Source: Sabethes cyaneus (lineage: Eukaryota; Arthropoda; Insecta; Diptera; Culicidae). From it: 64,000 bases of DNA. Position 1 is the stretch's first letter, and the number at the start of each line of letters is the position of its first letter. Shown piece by piece: positions 57,127 to 64,000 of this stretch. The notes beneath the pieces were generated by a model. The model ran no database searches. It was not told the DNA's origin and saw nothing but the letters and a program-made list of their open reading frames with translations. Position numbers and translations under genes: made by a program. The DNA lies in contig NC_071355.1 of assembly GCF_943734655.1 (NCBI RefSeq), positions 11,636,768 through 11,700,767 of the forward strand. Reading direction: 5' to 3'.

Positions 57127-57510
57127 CCCTATCCCTATCCCTAGCCCTAGCCCTAGCCCTAGCCCTAGCCCTAGCCCTAGCCCTAGCCCTAGCCCTAGCC
57201 CTAGCCCTAGCCCTAGCCCTAGCCCTAGCCCTAGCCCTAGCCCTAGCCCTAGCCCTAGCCCTAGCCCTAGCCCTAGCCCTAGCCCTAGCCCTAGCCCTAG
57301 CCCTAGCCCTAGCCCTAGCCCTAGCCCTAGCCCTAGCCCTAGCCCTAGCCCTAGCCCTAGCCCTAGCCCTAGCCCTAGCCCTAGCCCTAGCCCTAGCCCT
57401 AGCCCTAGCCCTAGCCCTAGCCCTAGCCCTAGCCCTAGCCCTAGCCCTAGCCCTAGCCCTAGCCCTAGCCCTAGCCCTAGCCCTAGCCCTAGCCCTAGCC
57501 CTAGCCCTAG
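57127..57510. repeat. (CCCTAG)n hexamer satellite, 64 units
   Basis: 64 tandem hexamers, all CCCTAG apart from two CCCTAT at the left edge. The complementary strand is (CTAGGG)n, one base away from TTAGGG, with GGG runs every 6 bases able to form G-quadruplexes. SP-, LA- and GL-repeat ORFs in three frames are artefacts. Confidence 0.97.
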
Positions 57511-57854
57511 CCCTGCGTGCGTCGCCACGCGTCTAATTGAGAGCAAACCGAAAGTACGCTACGTAACGTTAACGCTATGTAACTCAATGGGGTGCAACCA
57601 CGATACTTTTACTCTCCTTGAATGAAATCTGGTATGATTGGTTTGAATCTTTGCTTAATGAGGGCGATTGTTACCACGAAAATATATTGCGCCCTTCGTT
57701 TTGGCTACAGACAAGGCTCTTATATAGAAGTTTTGAAACTCTGGTGTCGTTCTCAATGTTTCGAATCGAGCAAGAAGTCAACGTTGCCTGCTCACATGCG
57801 AGTGAATATGAAAAGCATAGCATTCAACAGCGCGAGCGGTGTAAAGAAACAGCT
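57511..57854. other. Unassigned stretch
   Basis: Short unassigned interval; two overlapping ORFs (57618-57944) with no recognisable domain. Confidence 0.4.
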
Positions 57855-57856
57855 AT

Positions 57857-59766
57857 CCCAAGTAACATTCCAATAGCAAATTGGTCTTATTCATTTCTTA
57901 TAGTAGTTTTATCAGAGTATTGCCAAGTGTATCAGGTTTTATAATGTTTTTCCTCAAGTAAATTTTATCTTATTTGATTAACATTTCTGAAGTATAACTG
58001 AAGGAGACTTGAAGAAACACTCATAAAACTGTATTATCAATAAGTGTAATTCACCTCATACGCGGTTTTAAGGGATACTTGATTTATGCTTAAAAACGAT
58101 GCCCCTTACCACTTAACAAGAGTGTTGACAAAAATCTATGACATTCTTCTGCAAGATTGGATTACCTTAAGAATACTGCCATAAAACTCTCTTAAAACTG
58201 TGTATTCTTGACAGAGAAATCATACTCTTAAGAAAGAACATTCTAGCGTAAACAACTGATCTATCAAAATGGGTGTGTAAACCTGGAGAAAATTGAAAAA
58301 ATATTTTTTAAACGAAAATTAAGCAAAAATCTGTCCAATATTTTGAAAACTTTTTCATATGAACAATCAGCGAAGTCCAAAACAATGAATATCAGGAGCA
58401 ACTGAGCTAGGCAATGACGGTGCCGGTGATGATGCATCAATGGTAGACTTGTATGTAATTATTTAAATTTAGTTCGATTGTGTTTTGCCGGTGGCGGTGC
58501 GGGTTTCCTCTAGTTCGTATTTTTTAAACTGAATGACCTCTATATCACTAGTCGGTTTCTTTGTTAGGAAAATGTTTGGAGGGATTGAAGCAGTTGAAGC
58601 ATATTTTTTAAAAGCGGTGGTAACGATAAAGTGTATTAAAAATTCTGTAGATAAAATTTCCCGCATGGAACTATCGTGCAGTCCTCTTTTAATTTTTAAA
58701 ATCAATTTATATTGACAATCAACATGACTGCTGTACTATCAAAATATCGAGCTAGAGGGAAGTATATGTCCAGTACAAACATCGACACTTCGTTGACGTT
58801 TTGTTTGTTTATACTAGAAAGGTTGCAAAAAATGCTCGGTGCCCTGAAGTAATTCTAACAATTCTTATTCAAGCGCAACTTGTTTTCTTTAAGAATGCAA
58901 TAAGTATAAATGAGCTTATCGCCCTCTTGGAAAATTTTTCTCTGTCTTGTGCAAGAAATGTTAGTCTAAGAATCGCTTTCTGGTTGATTTAGATAAAACC
59001 ATTGCAAAAATGGCGAACAGGGCTATTTTAATTACTTTTGAAATTGTAGCCAATTGCATATGCACGTTTATAAATATGGTGTTATGCAACACCATAAGTG
59101 ATTTTATCTTTTTAAATAAATGTTTTTACATATAAAAGGCGTTTTGCCGTAATTTGTTAAAAATTTGGTAGCTATCAACTTCTTAATGAAATTATTGAAT
59201 TTTTTTTATTAATTAAATTTTTCAATAGTCTAGCAAAAATAACCGGCGAGTTAAAATTTTCTAACTTTCATGTCACAAAACATCGACAAACTGAGCGTGG
59301 CTTGAAAAATTTGTCATTTATGGGCAACAAAGCAACTGTTTTTGTTACCATTTTTATTTTCAATTTTCATTTATATCCATTTTGCAAAAGCAATATCTGC
59401 GAATGCTTTTTTCTCTCATAGCTCTCAGTCAATTAAAAAATTTAATGCTGTGAAAAGTGCATCATGTCTTGCAAACGTTCTTTGAGAAGACAACCATAAA
59501 ATCATGAACACTTGTGGTGGTTTTCTTTTAGTTTCAAGTGACTCTTGGAAGTCATTATAAATAGGATCGATAAAAATTACAAGTTTTAAAAGGACCTTCG
59601 AAAATATTCTAGAGAACCTTCTTTAGTGTGGGCCTCCCTAGTTTTAAAAGGGTTTTATGGCTGTTTTATCGTAGTTTCGCAAAGTTACAAGTTTTATGAT
59701 CGGTTTTAAGGAGCAAATGCTACAAACCTCTTCAAGTGCACCTTAAAATTGAATTTGTTACTTGGG
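57857..59766. mobile_element. Large CCCAAGT-ended element, probably split
   Basis: CCCAAGTAACATTC at the left and a right end whose complement reads CCCAAGTAACAAATTC, flanked by AT (57855-57856 and 59767-59768), as in the 220-bp relative at 4010. The outer parts (about 57857-58240 and 59500-59766) share the AAAACTC/GGTTTTAT style of the family. The middle (about 58250-59500) does not and may be an insertion. No coding domain in the middle. The pairing of these ends is inferred. Confidence 0.55.
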
Positions 59767-59767
59767 A

Positions 59768-60060
59768 TCGTTGCTGTGTGCAGACATTCTGCTACTCACA
59801 CACTCGCGTGCGCACTACCTCACATCGTCTTCCTGCATAGCTTAATCGCGAATTAAATAACTCCTGAGCAATCCGCTACCCGTGAGGCTAGTGGCGCACT
59901 TGGATATAACTTTTGCATTACTTTTTCTTTTCTTCTTCAGTGTTGAGTGTTGATTGTTGAATTAGTATCTGAAAACTACCCGAATTCATACATCACGCAT
60001 AGCACAGTAGACCACCGCATGCGACGGACACGGTCTGACACGTATGAAAAACAACAAAGT
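59768..60060 (+). repeat. Dispersed repeat family D, longest copy
   Basis: The left half (59768-59945) matches 12390-12575 inverted, and the right half (59945-60030) matches 24757-24860. It thus bridges two partial copies and shows they belong to one family. Ends undefined; likely a retroelement LTR or 5' region. Confidence 0.65.
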
Positions 60061-60211
60061 TTCCGTTAGAAGAATAACAACAACAACAGCAACAGAATCA
60101 GAAAATAATTTCACTAGAGATGGATGAAATTAGAATTTAAAATATCTTTTATCAATAAAAAAAGAAAATAATTTTGCCATTCTTTCCTTTACAGGTAGGT
60201 CTGAGTTATAT

Positions 60212-60950
60212 CCCAAGTGACAATTTTAAGCTTCATTACGTTCCACTGGTGATTTTCATGACCAATTCCATAAAACCGCTGATAAAACAATGAGCTCCAC
60301 TAGAACCTTCTGATGACCGCTATAAAACTGCCTTCCGACCAAGTGGCCCACTCTTCAGAAGGTTTTCATAACCTCTATAAGAATCAGGTCATAAACTGAA
60401 GTAGTCTTATCGCGCTTTGCTGAAAGCAGCAATAAAACCGATTCACACACTCCAGCGTTACGGGACACTATCCCTACTATGCAGATCGGTTCCTGTTTCA
60501 TCAAATCACTGGTATTCTAGTGGAAAATGAAGTACTCCTAAAACAACTATTTTACAAGGTATTTGCCAAAAAATTGCCAAGAAACAGAGAGCGATTCACA
60601 GGCTAACAATGGATGCTAATTATGTCCCGTAACGCTTTAATGCGTCGATTATGCTTTTCGCTGCTGGACAGCAACCGCCATAATTTAATAAAGCTTTTCG
60701 CTACAAAGCTATAAAGCATACAGCTATAAGAGACGTGATTCAACCAATTAGTTTTATCGTGGTTTTATAAGCAATCACAATAAGTTTTATTAACTGTTTT
60801 ATTACGGTTTTATAGCTAGCTACAAGTGTATTTTGACTCGTATCCTCTAGGGATTGCGCAATACCATAATAAAACCAGAGGTAATGATTAATACCGCAAT
60901 AAAACCCAAATAAAATTCAAGTAAAACTAAGTGGTATCTGTCGCGAATTA
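60212..60950. mobile_element. CCCAAGT-family element, right end not found
   Basis: CCCAAGTGACAATTTTAAG starts it, matching the left end at 4010. The interior is dense with ATAAAACC, GGTTTTAT and TTTTATTA words (60265-60300, 60740-60915), the hallmark of this family. The right end has decayed beyond recognition. Confidence 0.6.
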
Positions 60951-61217
60951 ATATTAATAGTGGAATTCAATCAGAAAAGCCTTGAAGGCTTATCTTATCC
61001 TTACACCTTATCGATAGCAAATCTACGTCGCTCGTTTTCTCTCTTGTTCGGTCGATGACACTGACCTTGTGTGTGCGATGAAGGCTCCGTTTAGAAAAAG
61101 GAATTTGAGTGATCGGTTTTCCTGTTTTGTCTGTTGGCAGATTCCAGCTGGAGTGATTTTTTGGGGCTAGCTAAGCGCCGGTGTTCGCGGGTTCGAAGTC
61201 CGGTGCAACGTCTTTCG

Positions 61218-61485
61218 TTATATACGTTATTATTTTCTATGCAAAAACCTACCAAATGCGAGAAAAAATCGAAGGAAATTTTTTGACAGATTTACAGAAA
61301 TTACATTGTTTGAACTTCCATTTCTGTTTCGTGCTGGAGTTTGAGTTGTTTAGGTTATAAATCCCACAAACAATTGAATTTATACAAAACAATTTCTAAA
61401 ATTCAACAATCTTCAATTTTGAAAGAGTGGGGGGAAGGGTAGCAAAAACTTTGAAAATATTTTACAATGTCCTAATTAAGGCAGT
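61218..61485 (-). mobile_element. MITE family T, copy 4
   Basis: Reverse-orientation match to copy 1: ATACGTTATTATTTTCTATG, CAAAAACCTACCAAATGCGA, CCATTTCTGTTTCGTGC, CCCACAAACAATTG and finally GCAAAAACTTTGAAAATATT leading to ACAATGTCCTAATTA, the left end of the family. The part containing the other end is missing before 61218. Just upstream, 61175-61200 (GCGGGTTCGAAGTCCGG) has a tRNA box B-like word, possibly a SINE scrap. Confidence 0.7.
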
Positions 61486-61489
61486 AGAA

Positions 61490-63160
61490 TCAAGGCACTT
61501 CATAACAATCATAACCTAATATCGTTCATATTGTTACTATACTATCAGATGATTCAGAGCCTATGGAGACGCACGGTAGTGCAAACTTCAAGAATGCAAA
61601 CGGATGGTCGCAAGTGAAAGTGATAATATTCCAATTTACCAAAACCATAAATCATCACTTTTGCAAATAAAACAGTAACGTACTCACAATACCAGTGACA
61701 GTCATATAGTGACAAATATTGCCGACGATTCTGAGCTGTTAAAATGCAAATATTCAGTATTAATTTCGTCCGTTCGTAAATCAAACTGATGTGTGGCACA
61801 AAATTAAATTTCCCAAAGAACACTCCTCTTTGCACTTTTACCTTCACCCTCACCGGGTTACGTTCTCCCATCGAATTATTCCTCGTACGTGTATGAAGCT
61901 CATTTCATCGGGAGCCGCATGACCACATGACGCCAGTTGCCACCTATACACATACGATGATATGCAATTGGACAGAACCTCATGACGGCCTGACAATTAG
62001 AGACCCGAAGCCGGCTCTCAGATGTATCTCTTGTTGCAACTGTCATTCGCACCCCATAATTCTGAAGCCATCTCAACTGACTCGTGCTGTATATCTGTGC
62101 GTGTGTGGGTACATGCGTGAATAAATCATCACTATTAAAACCCCCACTGTGTGTGAGCGTGTGTGTGTGTGTGTATGTAAACTGCAAACGGAAAACTGAA
62201 CTGCCATTGTTGGTTGCAATTGTTTCCATCATATTGTTTTTCCCGTCGGGTGGTACGAGCGAGTGAAATGGTCATTTCATTACAATTTCTCTGCTAGCGG
62301 CAGCGTCGTATTTGCCTCTCCACCCACAGACCGCGCTTGTGTCCTGGCAGGCGTCAGCAACTGACATAAATCGTTTCGGACGGATTCGAGAATCCGCCGG
62401 CACAGACGAGCATCAGGTGCGCTTGTTGCAAGTTCTTGGAAGAAGTTTTGCTGCCCGTTACTGGTGCATATAGATATCAATTAATTCCTGCTGTGTGTAA
62501 TGATAATTATTACTAGCAATAATAACGAACGGAGAATCCTCTGCCTGCGCTTATCCGTAGTTACTAGTACGGCTAGTAGCATCGCCGGCGGAGAAGGAAT
62601 GGCCACTAATGGCTTGGCCGGTAAATGTGAGCAATTAATTGCGCAAATCTCAGCCGGTACTCTCGCAGCCGGAAGATGGATGGAAATGGGCTCCACCGTT
62701 GCGTTGCTCGGGCAGCCCGGACAGAAGACGGACTACGGAACGGATAATGAACACTCGGCTCGCTCGCTTGCTGCCGGAGTGTTTGTGTTCTGCAACGAAA
62801 CTATGTCGAGTGGAATTATTTATCCAATATGAAGATTTATGGGTTTACATAGGTTTGCTGTTCGTGCTGGCAGTGCGCCGCGCGGCAGCGGCTGCAGCAG
62901 CGGTGTGGAATCCGTAAAACAATCTGTTTGTAATTATACTTTTATAGCAATTTACTTCTCGAAAAAATGGGGAAGTAATTTGTATCAATTTCAATCGAAC
63001 AAAATGAATTTGAGTTGTATGACTAACATAATCTACCTATATGTATAAGTGTTTGAAAAAAAAAACGGTTTTTCTATTTCTGAGTTCAATAATAAAAGCT
63101 GTTTAATCTTCAAAGAACATATAAAAATTACACTAGTTAACCAAATATAACAAAAATCAT
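61490..63160. other. Unassigned stretch
   Basis: No recognisable domain or element ends. (TG)n microsatellite at about 62151-62177. A GC-rich interval (62290-62450 and 62530-62920) has a 110-codon plus ORF without family resemblance. Confidence 0.4.
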
Positions 63161-63164
63161 GTTA

Positions 63165-63625
63165 AATTGGCCGCTGAATCCGAAAATCCGAAAACCATCT
63201 ATACTGGCCTTTCGCCGGTTTATCGCACGACGAGGGGCTCCCCTCGAAATATTTAGTGATAACAGGACTTGTTTCGTCGGAGCGAGCCCACACTGTATAA
63301 GGAAACTGTGTGGGATGATCACAAATATCAACGAAAGTTGTGCAGTAACATTCACTAATGCACGTAAAAATGGATATTCATTTCTCCTGCAGTGCCGCGT
63401 ATGGGTGGGCTATGGAAGAGGATGGTGCGTTCCGTAAAAAACGGAAATTTTTGCAATCGAGAAAGGATTACGACTGCCTAAAGAAGAGACTTTTGAAACC
63501 ATTGTCCTTGAAGCCGAAGCAGTTGTCAATTCACGGTCTGTAACCTACATCGGTCTCGACTCTGCGGATTAGGAGGCCACCCAACCCAACCACTTTTTAC
63601 TGTATGGGACCTAAGGAGTAAACTA
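63165..63625 (+). pseudogene. BEL/Pao integrase fragment, second copy
   Basis: The plus strand encodes PSILAFRRFIARRGAPLEIF, then SDNRTCFVGASPH (second catalytic aspartate block, usually SDNGTNFVGA). After a frameshift comes FTNARKNG-like sequence and VPRMGGLWKRM (the PSAPHMGGVWERM block). Then ETFETIVLEAEAVVNSRSVT with YIGLDSAD-stop and TQPNHFLLYGT reach about 63625. The same region of integrase is present in the larger copy at 5.6-7.3 kb, but in the opposite orientation and with different sequence, so this is an independent insertion. Frameshifts and stops make it dead. Confidence 0.8.
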
Positions 63626-63714
63626 ACCAGTTGCACAGACAGTGGGTTAGCGTAGTGTTTTGACAGGGATTAAACTTTGTTTTTTTTTAATTATACTCAC
63701 TTTAACCAGCTTGG

Positions 63715-63805
63715 ATCATTCGTGACTTCTGCGGGGTTGGGATTGGAACCCGGGTCCTCGGCGTGAGAGGCGTGAATGGTAACGACTACGCTGAGACTGA
63801 CCCGA
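63715..63805 (-). mobile_element. tRNA-derived SINE head (second family)
   Basis: The minus strand reads AGCGTAGTCGTTACCATTCA, CGCCTCTCACGCCGAGGACC and CGGGTTCCAATCCC, a tRNA-like A box, anticodon arm and B box (closest in style to Asp/Glu tRNAs), followed by AACCCCGCAGAAGTCACGAA. The homologous fragment at 22690-22760 in the same orientation shows it is a repeat rather than a tRNA gene. Confidence 0.6.
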
Positions 63806-64000
63806 CTAAGCTTTGTTTTGTGATGCCTTGAGTTGACTGCATTATTGTCGCAATCTGATTTTTCCCGACTGTTGGTATTGGTATTGGTAAAATCTCGGTT
63901 AATCATTCCTTGCAGTATTTGAGAGCGGACAAACCTATTCTCGTCATGTCCACATCCGCACATACTGACTTTTTCTGCACCCCCCGCATTGAATGCTACA

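Noticed and set aside
57078..57625. Long SP-, LA- and GL-repeat ORFs on both strands
   Set aside because: They are translations of the (CCCTAG)n array in different frames; a stop-free hexamer gives endless dipeptide ORFs.
61160..61215. tRNA gene suggested by GGGTTCGAAGTCC
   Set aside because: Only a box B-like word; no box A or anticodon arm at the right spacing. At most a SINE scrap.
63137..63355. Minus-strand ORF at 63137-63355
   Set aside because: Antisense of the plus-strand BEL/Pao integrase fragment, which has clear catalytic-block similarity.

Overview
This window looks like a gene-poor, repeat-dense stretch of an insect genome, most likely a mosquito (Culicidae; the genus cannot be fixed from sequence alone). 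The case rests on the element types: BEL/Pao and RTE-type retrotransposons, tRNA-derived SINEs, TTAA- and TA-flanked MITEs, and terminal motifs of the 'GGGGCATAATGAGCAC' kind, in an AT-rich background full of microsatellites. I find no intact host protein-coding gene, no bacterial-style operon, no CRISPR array and no convincing functional tRNA or rRNA gene. Nearly every long ORF is either decayed transposon coding sequence or an artefact of tandem repeats.

Layout. 1-3.77 kb holds unassigned non-coding DNA. 3.77-9.44 kb is a nest on the minus strand: a decayed BEL/Pao element (gag, protease, RT, integrase) split by a 5'-truncated RTE-like insertion with an exact 14-bp target duplication. Beside it lies a second RTE-like remnant that was itself hit by a SINE (12-bp duplication) and a 220-bp MITE. 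9.4-16.3 kb holds unassigned sequence, three copies of a palindromic motif, a decayed Jockey/R1/LOA-type RT and a TTAA MITE. 16.3-20.6 kb is satellite territory: two pyrimidine-rich degenerate arrays around a 1.15-kb 13-bp satellite and a MITE. 25.38-29.15 kb is a decayed multi-exon DDE-type transposase gene. Its first exon is split by a TA-flanked element and its first intron holds a 43-bp inverted-repeat element carrying a hammerhead-ribozyme-like motif. 29.7-35.0 kb holds a mariner-like transposase remnant, a degenerate purine-rich array, a 635-bp near-palindrome and an R1-like RT scrap. 35.6-44.2 kb has an RTE-like copy lacking its catalytic block, two related TA-flanked elements, a SINE, a second hammerhead-like motif and a TTAA element full of GGGTACCC palindromes. 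45.0-46.4 kb is a CR1/Jockey-like remnant with lost catalytic residues. 49.4-53.6 kb is a 4-kb degenerate array with two homogenised heptamer islands. 55.9-61.5 kb carries more MITEs and 64 copies of CCCTAG. 63.2-63.6 kb has a second BEL/Pao integrase scrap.

The parts do not form a pathway. They record successive insertions, and target duplications and empty-site comparisons give their relative order in several places. The features most worth testing are the two hammerhead-like motifs, the long foldback and the heptamer and hexamer satellites. All family assignments are by eye; no database search was run.
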